The notes below the pieces were generated by a model. The model was given only the letters and a program-made list of their open reading frames with translations. It was not told the origin of the DNA and did not search any database. From a virus, in the IMG/VR virus record IMGVR_UViG_3300029911_000002, positions 124,001-188,000 of that record: DNA of 64,000 nt, one strand, 5' to 3'. This document shows, one piece after another, positions 49,792-58,967 of this stretch (its first letter is position 1; the number at the start of each line of letters is the position of its first letter). Made by a program: the position numbers and the translations under genes.

Positions 49792-51337
49792 CTGGCTTTA
49801 TATCGGTTAGCTGCCAACGGTATATAATTCCCGCCTTTTTGAATAGTTTATAAAGGCTTACCCAGTTTTCACAATCTTTAACAACTGAAACATCAGGAAA
49901 AGAATTAATAAATCTTTCAACCACTGTGTTCAGCATTGTACTTGTAAATTTTGGATAAAAACCATTCTTATCATATTTATAAGCTCCTCTTCTTCCGATT
50001 TCAGTTGCTGCTGCAACAGGGTCGAATACTGAGTAATTTATATTTCCGATAAAACTTGAATAACAAGGATTAACTTTTATTAATATTAATCCATTATTAT
50101 CACAATGTTTATTTATTAAATTTGTTTGGAAGCCTAAGTTCCAACAATTATTTATTTTACGACGAACTTCTTTTGACATTTCATCCTGACTATTTGATTT
50201 AAAGTTTAAGTCTTCCATCACAAAATAACCACACTTGTAGTGAGTTATTATATCAAATATCTTAACGTAAATGTTACCGATTTCATGTTTTCTTTTTCTG
50301 GTTAGATAAAGACTTTCGTCTACGGTAACATCTTTACCTGATTTTTTCATCAACTCACTTAAGTCATAACATTTACTATCAATTACTTTAACTTCATCAT
50401 TTGATGTTTTATCTAAGATTACTAAACCAATATAATCAGGATTTAAATCAACTGCAGCAAATCTATTTTGATTTTTGCCTACAAGTTTTCGTGATGTTTG
50501 TTCTTGTTTATGTTTAATGTAAATGTTTTTGTCGTACTTACCATTATTCTTTTCTTTGATTTCCTTGATGTAAGTTTTATAATCAAAAGGTTCACCATTA
50601 ATCATTTCATTATCAACTGTAATACAAAGATATTCATGATCTAACTTGACTGAAATAGGTAATATATTTAAGTCTTTAATTAATTGAAGATCCTTCAATT
50701 GTTTCTTATAATTACCTTTAACTACATAATTGATATAAATTTTATTCTCGCTGTTCATTTTATAAATGATTTGATTATTAGTAAAATCAAATTCAAAAAA
50801 TCTATTAGAATTAGGATCACATTTAGATCCGTAAAGACTCAAAGGAAGGATTCTATTCGAATGATATTCATCTGTTTTAGTAATTATAGTGTTTTTATTT
50901 TCCTTTTTATCATTATTTAAGTAGGATATTTCTTTTAGTAGTTTTCTTGTACCGAAAGTAATATCCTTTGATAAATTTCTATTTTTATAACTTAAGTTTT
51001 TCTGATATTTAAATAGATTCCTTGTTTCTTTTTTGGTTAATTTTATTTTTGATTGTAATTCTTTTATATCATCTTGTAAATCAAGTATTTCCTGTGATAA
51101 TTTATCTTTATTTGTTTGAATTTGCTTAAATTTTGTCTTAACATCAATTATTAAACAGTTAGACTCGTAAACACTCAAACCATATATTTTAGTTAATTTA
51201 GTAATATATTCTTTATCATTAATTTTATCATAATGTTTATAAAGTTTACGAAAGAAATATGAAAACTGTTTCTGACGATTTAATATTTTAAGTTTACCCT
51301 CTTCACTAACGTTAAATCCAACTTTTATTGATATCAT
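49736..51337 (-). CDS. tnpB: TnpB-like RNA-guided nuclease family protein of the IS607-type element
   Basis: The 533-aa protein has RuvC catalytic residues Asp297 (FAAVDLNPDYIGLVILD), Glu375 (FVMEDLNFK) and Asp439 (FDPVAAATEIGRRG). The N-terminal half is helical and Lys-rich (coiled coil about 75-110). Like the other TnpB in this window it lacks the CxxC zinc ribbon expected near RuvC III. TnpB proteins cut the donor-site copy after excision, guided by RNA from the element's 3' end, which here overlaps the end of this gene. It starts 32 nt after tnpA, and its 3' end overlaps the acetyltransferase remnant's new start. Confidence 0.85.
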   Translation of the reverse strand: MISIKVGFNVSEEGKLKILNRQKQFSYFFRKLYKHYDKINDKEYITKLTKIYGLSVYESNCLIIDVKTKFKQIQTNKDKLSQEILDLQDDIKELQSKIKLTKKETRNLFKYQKNLSYKNRNLSKDITFGTRKLLKEISYLNNDKKENKNTIITKTDEYHSNRILPLSLYGSKCDPNSNRFFEFDFTNNQIIYKMNSENKIYINYVVKGNYKKQLKDLQLIKDLNILPISVKLDHEYLCITVDNEMINGEPFDYKTYIKEIKEKNNGKYDKNIYIKHKQEQTSRKLVGKNQNRFAAVDLNPDYIGLVILDKTSNDEVKVIDSKCYDLSELMKKSGKDVTVDESLYLTRKRKHEIGNIYVKIFDIITHYKCGYFVMEDLNFKSNSQDEMSKEVRRKINNCWNLGFQTNLINKHCDNNGLILIKVNPCYSSFIGNINYSVFDPVAAATEIGRRGAYKYDKNGFYPKFTSTMLNTVVERFINSFPDVSVVKDCENWVSLYKLFKKAGIIYRWQLTDIKPVDCSSKNTKRNHWKVYTF

Positions 51338-51339
51338 AT

Positions 51340-51403
51340 ATTATCTTGTAGTTCTTTTTTAATTTTATATCATTTATTATCTTGTAGTTCTTTTTTAATT
51401 TTA
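51340..51403. repeat. 28-bp direct repeat at the tnpA/tnpB junction
   Basis: ATTATCTTGTAGTTCTTTTT followed by TAATTTTA occurs at 51340-51367 and again at 51376-51403. The second copy encodes the end of tnpA (KKELQDNK). It is a local duplication that may add a spare ribosome-loading or spacer region. Confidence 0.85.
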
Positions 51404-51972
51404 TTTAATTTTCTTCTATTTGAATATGATTTCATAGAGAAATAATGAATAATAGAAATCAAATCATCTGTTAATTCTTGTTCATAACTTTTGTTTTGTA
51501 TGTTATCACTTATGACTATAATTTTAGTACCAAAATATTTAAATACTTCAGTAATAAGGTCGAATCCAAATCTACATAATCTATCTTTATTTTCAACTAT
51601 AACGCATTCAATTTTACCTTCAATAACAAGTTTAATTAATTTATTTAAACCATCTCTTTCAAATGACATACCTGACTTAATATCTTCAAATTGCTGTTCA
51701 ATTACTATATCATTTAATATAGAGAATTCATAAATTCTATTAGATTGTTCTTTTAAATCATTTTTTCTTGGTTGGTTTGAAACTCTGGCATAACTAACAT
51801 TAATTCTTTTATGTTTTATTTTTTTAACTCCAATTAATTTATATACATCTTCGTCATTATAAATATATGAATAATTATTTATTTTATTAATTTTTATTAA
51901 TCCTTTTTTAATATATTTACTTAATGTAACTTGGGTTATACCCAATATTTCTTTTACTTCTTTTGCTTTCAT
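51370..51972 (-). CDS. tnpA: IS607-type serine recombinase (TnpA)
   Basis: The 200-aa protein has an N-terminal MerR-like helix-turn-helix (MKAKEVKEILGITQVTLSKY, residues 1-45). A small serine recombinase domain follows: INVSYARVSNQPRKNDLKEQ with the catalytic Ser in ARVS near residue 67, FEDIKSGMSFERDGLNKLI, and IVENKDRLCRFGFDLI. This N-terminal DNA-binding plus C-terminal catalytic order is specific to IS607 TnpA. It catalyses excision and insertion through a circular intermediate with little target specificity. The gene is intact and may also mobilise the TnpB-only element. Confidence 0.92.
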   Translation of the reverse strand: MKAKEVKEILGITQVTLSKYIKKGLIKINKINNYSYIYNDEDVYKLIGVKKIKHKRINVSYARVSNQPRKNDLKEQSNRIYEFSILNDIVIEQQFEDIKSGMSFERDGLNKLIKLVIEGKIECVIVENKDRLCRFGFDLITEVFKYFGTKIIVISDNIQNKSYEQELTDDLISIIHYFSMKSYSNRRKLNKIKKELQDNK

Positions 51973-52060
51973 AATTATATATATTAAATAAAAAATACCG
52001 TTTTTTGCTAAAATAATATAATTTATATAACGTTATATAATTATAATTAATAGTCTTTTA

Positions 52061-52108
52061 TTATTTTTGTATTACATTTTCAGTTATAAATTCAATATAT
52101 TTTTTCAT
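52061..52108 (-). pseudogene. 5' fragment of the split GNAT gene
   Basis: On the minus strand it encodes MKKYIEFITENV, then element sequence (IQK and stop). The first ten residues match the targeting-like start of MKNFIEFINES and MKTYLQYIKEA. It is the original start of the acetyltransferase now split by the IS607-type element. Confidence 0.75.
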
Positions 52109-52113
52109 ATTTT

Positions 52114-54597
52114 TTATTCCCATCTATTATTATAAATATTTGATGTATACAATTCTTTAGTTGCATTATCAGCTAATATTAAATTATTAGAATCTTGCAC
52201 TACTCGTTGTAATAATAAATTAGATTTAGATTCATCAGGAATAACATCATCATATATCCTTATATTTGTCAATTTTATATTAGATGAATTTATTATTATA
52301 TTTTGATCAACATTAAATGTATTTAATGGTACAGTTACTCCTTCATATTCATCAATATATTTTATTGACGCTATATTATATAAACTTGTGTCAGTTAATT
52401 TATCAGCAATTTCAGTATTTTTAACTGGTCTATATCCATTTGATGTATAATACGATATGTCATTTATATTTGTATTATCTAATATAACACTTTTATAATT
52501 AGGTGTAAACATTGTTATTTTATAATTATATCTTCTTTTAAATAAATCTAAACTTATTGTTCTTTGTCTATTATCTAAATTTACAGTTAAACCATACCAC
52601 ATATTTGTTGTTAATCCTGTTATTGGTAAACTATAATTTATGTTATTTATAGTCAATGTTATATTATTATTTGCGTAAGATAATTTATATCCTTTATTAT
52701 TAATTGAATCATAGTTGTTTATAAATTCAAAATAACTTTTATTACTAACATAATAAGAATTAAATATATTTTCATCAATTGCCTTATTTGGATCAAAACT
52801 ATTATTAAAATTAAACCACACATTAAATGCTCTATTATCACTAAAATTCAAATTTGAATCTTTATATGTATAAGTAACTGCGGTTGTACCAGAAGATAAT
52901 GATGATAAATTATAATAGCTATCTGCTATTTTTATATCTTTTAATGAATTATAGATATCTTTTTTAATTATCTCTAATTTTGGATTAACAATTAATCTAT
53001 AAACTTCGTGTGTTATAGGTTTTAATTGTTTATTTGCAATTTTATCTTCTTGTTCTCTTATTTCTCCGCCAAATAAAGAATCTATAGTATTATTATTTGT
53101 TAATGATTCAATAAGATTTTTTGATGCATTAGAAACATTAGTTTCATTTGCAAGTTTTTCATATTTTTCAAGAACAACATTATAATAAACACCCATATAC
53201 ATAATATCTCTTTTTACTTGAGCATGTTTAATTCTATACATACGATTTGCTTGACAAAAATATATAATATCTTTTTGGAATGGTCTTTTTTCTATTCCAA
53301 ATGCATTATGAAATTCGTCTTTTAATATAATAACTTGAAATGTATCCATCATATCTAACATATATTCATTTATTTGAACTTGATTATCTGGAAAATTATT
53401 TTCAGGTACAATTATTTTTATTTTTTGTGTATCTACTATATTAAATAATTGATATTCATGTAATATACTATCTATTCCTTTACCGTCAGGATCTGTTAAA
53501 TGATAATCAACTGTCCATCCAAATATTTTACCTACTGTATTTGATAAATATGTATACCAATCTCCTATTTTTTGTCCAGCATAAGGATTAAATATGCCTT
53601 GTGATGCTGCTGTTTGAGTTGAATCTAATCCAGTTGTATTACTTTGTGAACTTAGACTTGGTATAACATTACCTGATATATAACAACTTAATCCTTTTGT
53701 CACCCAATCTTTACTATAATCTAATGGAGTTTTACTATCACCTTTATATGATGTTATACCATTTAAACAAACTGAATTTGTACCACTATCTGTTGAATTT
53801 GAAATTGTAGTTCCAGTATTTACTGCAGGATAAGAAACTGCACAATCCTCTCTAACTCCATATCTATTAGTTTTAAGATAATTATTATTAATATTTTGAA
53901 AATCTCCTAATAATATAATATCATAAATTTTAGATGTTGTTCCAGTATTTATTTTAGAAACTGAATACTCAACTTGTGCAAATCTAATTGGATTTATTTT
54001 TACAGTTGATATATTTTCTGTTGTTAAATTTTCCCAAGGCGTATATGTTCTACCATTATCTTGAGTGAATCTATATTTAATTTGTAAATTATTAGTATTT
54101 GATCCATATATTTCATAACCAGTTAATTTGAAAACTTTATAAATATCTTTTGGGGTAAATAATATAAATTCATTATCTGGTATATTAACAATTGTATCTG
54201 TTTGTTCAATATCATAAGTTCCTTCGATTACAATTGTATTTATTGTAAGTGCTGGTATTGTAGTAGTATCAGCATCAATTCTATAATAAGCTAAATTTAA
54301 ATATAAGTTATTTAATGAGCAATAATCTTGTGTAATTCCTGTAATAGGAGAATACTCACTATAACTTATACCACTTCTTGTATTGCTATAAGAAAAATAT
54401 TTTTTGAAATAATGATCATTAGTTTCTCCTTTTACAATATCTGTAAATTTTGTAATTGATGATATGCTTTTTAATGGAACGATAGAAAAATTTTTAATAT
54501 CACGAATTTGAGTAGATATTTCATCTGTATACGTTGGAGTACCTAACCAACTCATTGTAAAAGTACCATCAAATTTAGGAGTGTAAATATATCTCAT
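52114..54597 (-). CDS. Large virion structural protein (tail/baseplate)
   Basis: The 827-aa product, MRYIYTPKFDGTFTMSWLGT at its start, has long beta-rich segments (SNTRSGISYSEYSPITGITQDYC; YGSNTNNLQIKYRFTQDNGRTYTPWENL). A middle part resembles assembly or processing regions (KIIVPENNFPDNQVQINEYMLDMMDTFQVIILKDEF), and a C-terminal lectin/LamG-like stretch (FNVWFNFNN ... GLTVNLDNRQRTISLDLF) lies at about residues 600-720. It is typical of tail or baseplate proteins with an adhesin-like end. A TTTTTTATATATAAG element lies upstream on the minus strand. Confidence 0.6.
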   Translation of the reverse strand: MRYIYTPKFDGTFTMSWLGTPTYTDEISTQIRDIKNFSIVPLKSISSITKFTDIVKGETNDHYFKKYFSYSNTRSGISYSEYSPITGITQDYCSLNNLYLNLAYYRIDADTTTIPALTINTIVIEGTYDIEQTDTIVNIPDNEFILFTPKDIYKVFKLTGYEIYGSNTNNLQIKYRFTQDNGRTYTPWENLTTENISTVKINPIRFAQVEYSVSKINTGTTSKIYDIILLGDFQNINNNYLKTNRYGVREDCAVSYPAVNTGTTISNSTDSGTNSVCLNGITSYKGDSKTPLDYSKDWVTKGLSCYISGNVIPSLSSQSNTTGLDSTQTAASQGIFNPYAGQKIGDWYTYLSNTVGKIFGWTVDYHLTDPDGKGIDSILHEYQLFNIVDTQKIKIIVPENNFPDNQVQINEYMLDMMDTFQVIILKDEFHNAFGIEKRPFQKDIIYFCQANRMYRIKHAQVKRDIMYMGVYYNVVLEKYEKLANETNVSNASKNLIESLTNNNTIDSLFGGEIREQEDKIANKQLKPITHEVYRLIVNPKLEIIKKDIYNSLKDIKIADSYYNLSSLSSGTTAVTYTYKDSNLNFSDNRAFNVWFNFNNSFDPNKAIDENIFNSYYVSNKSYFEFINNYDSINNKGYKLSYANNNITLTINNINYSLPITGLTTNMWYGLTVNLDNRQRTISLDLFKRRYNYKITMFTPNYKSVILDNTNINDISYYTSNGYRPVKNTEIADKLTDTSLYNIASIKYIDEYEGVTVPLNTFNVDQNIIINSSNIKLTNIRIYDDVIPDESKSNLLLQRVVQDSNNLILADNATKELYTSNIYNNRWE

Positions 54598-54620
54598 TTT
54601 TAATTATTTTATATTTCTCT

Positions 54621-54636
54621 TATATATAAAAAATTT
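54621..54636 (-). promoter_or_regulatory. Candidate late promoter (T-run plus TATATA)
   Basis: The minus strand reads AAATTTTTTATATATAAGAG, 22-40 nt before the structural gene start. The 13-base end is identical to the element at 55461-55473 on the plus strand. Confidence 0.45.
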
Positions 54637-54652
54637 AATTATAATATATTTT

Positions 54653-55399
54653 TTAAAAATTAACTCTTTCTTTTACTCTTATTGCATAACTTAATATTGA
54701 TTCATATGTATAATAAGAATTTTTCATTTTAGGGTCTTTATATAATTTAAAATCAGGAATAGAAGAAATATCAACTTCTAATATTACCCATTCGTCGATA
54801 TTCATATTGAATAATTCTGTCTTATCATATTTATTTTTAAAAAATTTTCTTTTTTCTGCACAAAATTCTTTAGCATCTGACAAATTGTCAGTTAAATATA
54901 CTCTATCTACATCATTAGATATCATATTTTGAGATTTAGGAACTAATCCTATTTTTTTAATTTTTTCGTAATAATATTTTGTTGTTGCATGATATAATAT
55001 ATCAGGTGTTCCATCAGGTACATCAAATCTTTTTTGAAATGTTATATTAAATATTGTATCTTTTGATATCATTATACTTTTTATTTCTAATCCATTATTA
55101 TCAATTATACTAGGTTTAAAATATCCCATATTATGCATAAAACTAGTCAATTCTTTATTAAATTGTTTTTTATTTACATTTGAAATATCAATTGATAATG
55201 AAATATATCCTTCTAATTTTTTTATTTCATATTTAATATTATATGATTTTATTAAATTATCTAATTTTTCACAAAAAAAGTCATAATCAACAGAATGAAT
55301 TAATCCCTCCTTCATAGCTAAATAAAAATGATTGTGAAAATAATCTGCTTCTTCATTAAAATTTCTATATTTTTCAAAATTTTTAAACCTATCTAGCAT
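54653..55399 (-). CDS. ADP-ribosyltransferase/Tpt1-like protein, distant third copy
   Basis: The 248-aa protein shows the same layout as the pair at 26.8-28.2 kb: an N-terminal domain (AMKEGLIHSVDYDFF ... about residues 30-120), then PDILYHATTKYYYEKIKKIGLVPKSQ, VDRVYLTDNLSDAKEF, EVDISSIPDFKLYKDP and NSYYTYESI. The YHATxxxxxEKIxxxGL and (D)RVYL motifs match small ADP-ribosyltransferase-like/KptA-like folds. The start is MLDRFKNFEKYRNFNEEADY. It lies between divergent virion genes, so the product could be virion-associated (inference). Confidence 0.55.
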   Translation of the reverse strand: MLDRFKNFEKYRNFNEEADYFHNHFYLAMKEGLIHSVDYDFFCEKLDNLIKSYNIKYEIKKLEGYISLSIDISNVNKKQFNKELTSFMHNMGYFKPSIIDNNGLEIKSIMISKDTIFNITFQKRFDVPDGTPDILYHATTKYYYEKIKKIGLVPKSQNMISNDVDRVYLTDNLSDAKEFCAEKRKFFKNKYDKTELFNMNIDEWVILEVDISSIPDFKLYKDPKMKNSYYTYESILSYAIRVKERVNF

Positions 55400-55488
55400 A
55401 TTTTTTATTTATTATAGTTAATATAATTATATAAGTTTATATAAAATTTTGAATGATAAATTTTATATATAAGAGAAAACATTTTTTT

Positions 55489-56262
55489 ATGGCTATAATC
55501 ACCCCTAATGATCTTATTAATCCAACAGAAAAAACAATAAAGAACTGGAATTGCTCATTTATTGCAGTTGAAGGTCCAAATATAATTGAAAAATTAAGCT
55601 TAGAAGATTTGGCTATTCCATATGAATCTCAATATAGATCGAGAATAGTTTTAAAAGCTGGTGAATCTAATAAAATGCTTTACGGATTTATTGGTAAGGC
55701 TGTTACATTCTTAATGATAAAAGTAACTTATGATAGTTTATCTGATCCATATTATACATATGAACAAGAAAAATATAATATAAATTATTATTTTGAAAAT
55801 GATCCTATTCTTAGACCATTAAATAGATTATTAATAATGACAGGTTCTTCTGATGAAAGAATACCACAAATTTATGTGACAAATCCATTAGATTATGACG
55901 TAACATTAGATGTATTAGAAGCAACAGTTGATTCTGAATTTGATGAAGATGATGATATACCTGCTGATTATCAAATACATTATGCTATAACAAATATATC
56001 AAGTACATATTCTGGAAAAACAGATGATGAATATATAAGATGTTCTGGTACAACAGAATCAGGTTCTACATATTCATTATATTTACCGTTAGCAACTGGT
56101 ACAGGAAATGTATTAACAATCAAAAATATATTAAACGGAGTTATAACTATTTTAACACAAGATACAGATTTGATTGATGGTTTAAATTCATATGTATTAA
56201 ATACTCAATATGAAGTAGTCGTGCTAATTGATGCAGGTACTGGTATCTGGGATAAAATATAA
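55489..56262 (+). CDS. Virion-type protein, pair member 1
   Basis: I use the ATG giving MAIITPNDLINPTEKTIKNW (257 aa), as it aligns with the next gene's MAKITSNSLYGKTKREIKNW; an upstream ATG is 12 codons away. It has LSLEDLAIPYESQYRSRIVLKAG, then QIYVTNPLDYDVTLDVLEA, each with a match in the next protein. A tail or head-surface component is likely. A TTTTATATATAAG element lies 16-28 nt upstream. It ends 7 nt before the paralogue. Confidence 0.6.
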   Translation: MAIITPNDLINPTEKTIKNWNCSFIAVEGPNIIEKLSLEDLAIPYESQYRSRIVLKAGESNKMLYGFIGKAVTFLMIKVTYDSLSDPYYTYEQEKYNINYYFENDPILRPLNRLLIMTGSSDERIPQIYVTNPLDYDVTLDVLEATVDSEFDEDDDIPADYQIHYAITNISSTYSGKTDDEYIRCSGTTESGSTYSLYLPLATGTGNVLTIKNILNGVITILTQDTDLIDGLNSYVLNTQYEVVVLIDAGTGIWDKI

Positions 56263-56269
56263 TATAAAT

Positions 56270-57145
56270 ATGGCAAAAATAACAAGTAATAGTCTTTATG
56301 GTAAAACAAAAAGAGAAATAAAAAATTGGGGTAGAGATTTTAGAACATCAGATGGACCTCAAACATCTTCTGTTATGAGTCTCAGTGATATTGCAATACC
56401 GTATGATTCATGTTATACATCAAGAATAGTATTACCTTCTTATACTGAAGATTTTTTATTAAATTATGGTATAATTGAAGAATCTACTTTTTTATTATTA
56501 AAAGTTACATATAATGGTAATTATGATAATGAGAATGAAGATGCGTATGATCCATATTATTATTATGAACCAAGTACATATAATATTAATTACTATTATG
56601 ATTCTAATTCAGGTATAACATATCCAATTGGAAGATTATTGCTTTTAAATGGCTCATTTCCAAATAAATTAGGACAAATTTATTTGAATAATCCATTAGA
56701 TTATGATGTAGTTTTAGATGTAATGCAAGCTAATATTGAAGCTCCAATAGTTCAACCACCAAGTAGTGCAGTAACGATATCAAATTTGTATTATAGTGAC
56801 ATTATAACAAATCAAGTTGAATGTTATTCTTATACTGGATTAACAACAGGATCTACTGAATTTATTATTACTGGAATTACATCTTCAATAATAAGTACAG
56901 GTTATACAATTACACAATATATAATTCCATATAATACTATTATATCAATAAATTCAGATACATCATTATATTACATTTACATAAACACTACATCAACTTA
57001 TTATACTATTAAATTTTTAACTCAATCTGATTATGAACAAGCATATTTTAGAATAATATTCGCGTATTCATCATATACAGATGGTAATTGTAGATATTTA
57101 ACTACAACAGAAACATACGATAGTGGTAATAATATAAATTGTTAA
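56270..57145 (+). CDS. Virion-type protein, pair member 2
   Basis: The 291-aa product starts MAKITSNSLYGKTKREIKNW and carries LSDIAIPYDSCYTSRIVLPS and QIYLNNPLDYDVVLDVMQA, all shared with the preceding gene, followed by a different C-terminal beta/Ser-Thr-rich domain (AVTISNLYYSDIITNQVECY ...). The shared N-terminal domain is likely a common attachment module and the different ends give different functions. Confidence 0.6.
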   Translation: MAKITSNSLYGKTKREIKNWGRDFRTSDGPQTSSVMSLSDIAIPYDSCYTSRIVLPSYTEDFLLNYGIIEESTFLLLKVTYNGNYDNENEDAYDPYYYYEPSTYNINYYYDSNSGITYPIGRLLLLNGSFPNKLGQIYLNNPLDYDVVLDVMQANIEAPIVQPPSSAVTISNLYYSDIITNQVECYSYTGLTTGSTEFIITGITSSIISTGYTITQYIIPYNTIISINSDTSLYYIYINTTSTYYTIKFLTQSDYEQAYFRIIFAYSSYTDGNCRYLTTTETYDSGNNINC

Positions 57146-57164
57146 AAATAAAAATTAATTATAA

Positions 57165-57905
57165 ATGACTATTATATATTATAATTCTCCTATAAGTGGA
57201 ACTACTTGGATTGGTAGTGGAACTACTGTACCACATAATGCATATTTGCATTTATATCATGATAGTGTTACAGGTTGGACATTAAATAGTTTAAAACATC
57301 TATTCATTAGTGGAATAACTGGTTGCATTTCAGTGAATATACCATTAGATAATATAACTTTTGAGTTATATGAGAAAGGTACAAATATACAATTATATGA
57401 ATTAACAAAATATGGACAATATTTTATATATATTTCAATTTCAGATTCTGTTGGAAATATAACTACATCATATATTTATAATATTGTTGTAAATGATAGT
57501 TCTCCTGAAATAATATTTAATTGTAATATTTTTAATTCAGGATTGACAGGAAATACTATTGATTTTTCTGGAGCAACTGGTATAACATCAGGAATTAATA
57601 TTTATTCTGGCGTAACATTTAATCTTTTTGAATTTGATAAAAATATAATTAATAAAGTTGATATAATTTATAATTGTATATGCTATGTGATTGATAATAT
57701 TGATTATTGTATCAATAAATATATGATAAATGTTTTAATTATAGGATCAAATTTATTAAATAATAATGAGTATCAAGAAATTTCTATACCAGGTTATTAT
57801 TGCATAAAATTATCTTTAATAAATAGTACAAATTATGAGATTGTTTATTATTTTCTTGTAGATGCTGTTTATGATCCAAATAATTATAATTCTAATATTT
57901 ATTAA
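57165..57905 (+). CDS. Virion-type Ig-like/beta-sandwich protein
   Basis: The 246-aa product MTIIYYNSPISGTTWIGSGT continues with beta-rich sequence that resembles one or two immunoglobulin-like domains (ISVSDSVGNITTSYIYNIVVNDSSPEI near the middle). Such domains decorate phage tails and capsids. It lacks a recognised family motif and lies in the tail-gene run. Confidence 0.55.
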   Translation: MTIIYYNSPISGTTWIGSGTTVPHNAYLHLYHDSVTGWTLNSLKHLFISGITGCISVNIPLDNITFELYEKGTNIQLYELTKYGQYFIYISISDSVGNITTSYIYNIVVNDSSPEIIFNCNIFNSGLTGNTIDFSGATGITSGINIYSGVTFNLFEFDKNIINKVDIIYNCICYVIDNIDYCINKYMINVLIIGSNLLNNNEYQEISIPGYYCIKLSLINSTNYEIVYYFLVDAVYDPNNYNSNIY

Positions 57906-57958
57906 TATTATTGACCTAATAAAATAAATATATAAATTAGTAAAAATTAAATAAATAA

Positions 57959-58576
57959 ATGAGTAAAGTAACTTTTGATGGATCAGCAAAAATAATAACT
58001 ATAAATAGTGGAGTAACAAGTATTGATGTTAAAACTGATTTATATTTAGAATGGAAGCAATGGGTATTAGAAGGAGATAATTCTAAATGGCTAGCTGCAT
58101 TCAGATCATTTGGTGGTGATCCAACTACATTAAATCAAAATGCTCCAAGCTACTTTTTTTTAACTAATAATTGGATAGTTAAAATAGAAAATTTAAATGT
58201 AGCAATACAAGATAATTTATATTCAGATGATTATGATATTCCTTATCTAAATATAAATTCTACAATATTATCAAAAAATTCTGATATACCTAGTATTGAT
58301 AGTTTAACTGGTATTACAGAAACATTATCAGATATGAATAATACTATCATAGATATTTCATTTGATGTTAAACATATATTAGGATTATCACAGCAAAATT
58401 ATAGATTAAGTAATCATGTTTATGATGATGATTTTAGATTGACATCAGTTACAATAAAATTATTTAATACTAAAACTGATTGTAATAATAATGTTAATAG
58501 TTTTGCTAATTATACAATGAATGCGGCTTATGATGATAATGGATTATTAATTGATTATAAAGTAGTTAAAAATTAA
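57959..58576 (+). CDS. Phage tail-type structural protein
   Basis: The 205-aa protein MSKVTFDGSAKIITINSGVT has SIDVKTDLYLEWKQWVLEGDNSKWLAAFRSFGGDPTTLNQNAPSYFFLTNNW at about 21-75. I recognise this 'DVKxDLYxxWKxWVxxxDN...AFR.xGGDP' pattern from tail-associated proteins of other phages, though not their exact role. It is followed 8 nt later by the next gene. Confidence 0.65.
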   Translation: MSKVTFDGSAKIITINSGVTSIDVKTDLYLEWKQWVLEGDNSKWLAAFRSFGGDPTTLNQNAPSYFFLTNNWIVKIENLNVAIQDNLYSDDYDIPYLNINSTILSKNSDIPSIDSLTGITETLSDMNNTIIDISFDVKHILGLSQQNYRLSNHVYDDDFRLTSVTIKLFNTKTDCNNNVNSFANYTMNAAYDDNGLLIDYKVVKN

Positions 58577-58584
58577 TTCTTATT

Positions 58585-58923
58585 ATGATTAATCACATAA
58601 CAACAAATTTAGTAACTAAAGGTTTATTGAATATTTCTAATATTACAAAAGGAATGATACAAATTAAGTATCAAATAATATTTAGAAAAAGAGGAGGATC
58701 GAGTGCTAATGTTGTTCATTCATATGATAATGATGAAGCATTCTATGATGAACTTAGAAAGCATAAAGAAGAAGAAATTGACTACATAAAAGTGTTTGTT
58801 GATTGGAAAGGAGCAAAATTAAAAGCATTTAAAAAAATTGAAGTTAAATTATTAAAAGAACATATTGAAGCAGAAATATTATTAAAAACAAATAAAAAAT
58901 TCACAGTAGAAATAATAAAATAA
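58585..58923 (+). CDS. Hypothetical small protein in the tail cluster
   Basis: The 112-aa product MINHITTNLVTKGLLNISNI has a beta-type N-terminal half, QIIFRKRGGSSANVVHSYDND, and a Lys/Glu-rich helical end. No family is recognised. It ends at a bidirectional terminator. Confidence 0.55.
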   Translation: MINHITTNLVTKGLLNISNITKGMIQIKYQIIFRKRGGSSANVVHSYDNDEAFYDELRKHKEEEIDYIKVFVDWKGAKLKAFKKIEVKLLKEHIEAEILLKTNKKFTVEIIK

Positions 58924-58953
58924 AAAAGATGTAATTTATATTACATCTTTTTT
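58923..58953. terminator. Bidirectional terminator
   Basis: AAAAAAGATGTAAT and ATTACATCTTTTTT form a strong stem with a short loop, between convergent genes. Confidence 0.88.
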
Positions 58954-58967
58954 TATAAATATTTAAG

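Larger units (their letters stand above)
49714..52072 (-). mobile_element. Complete IS607-type insertion element (tnpA + tnpB)
   Basis: The element has a serine recombinase gene followed by a TnpB-like gene, the IS607 arrangement. Its ends carry inverted repeats: TACAAAAACAATAAAG at 49715-49730, and the complementary TTTATTATTTTTGTA side at 52055-52071, differing at one or two positions. The trinucleotide ATA occurs at both junctions, so the ends are ambiguous by up to 3 bp. Removing 2359 bp rejoins the GNAT gene in frame. It is probably a recent insertion because both flanking gene halves remain intact. Confidence 0.85.
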
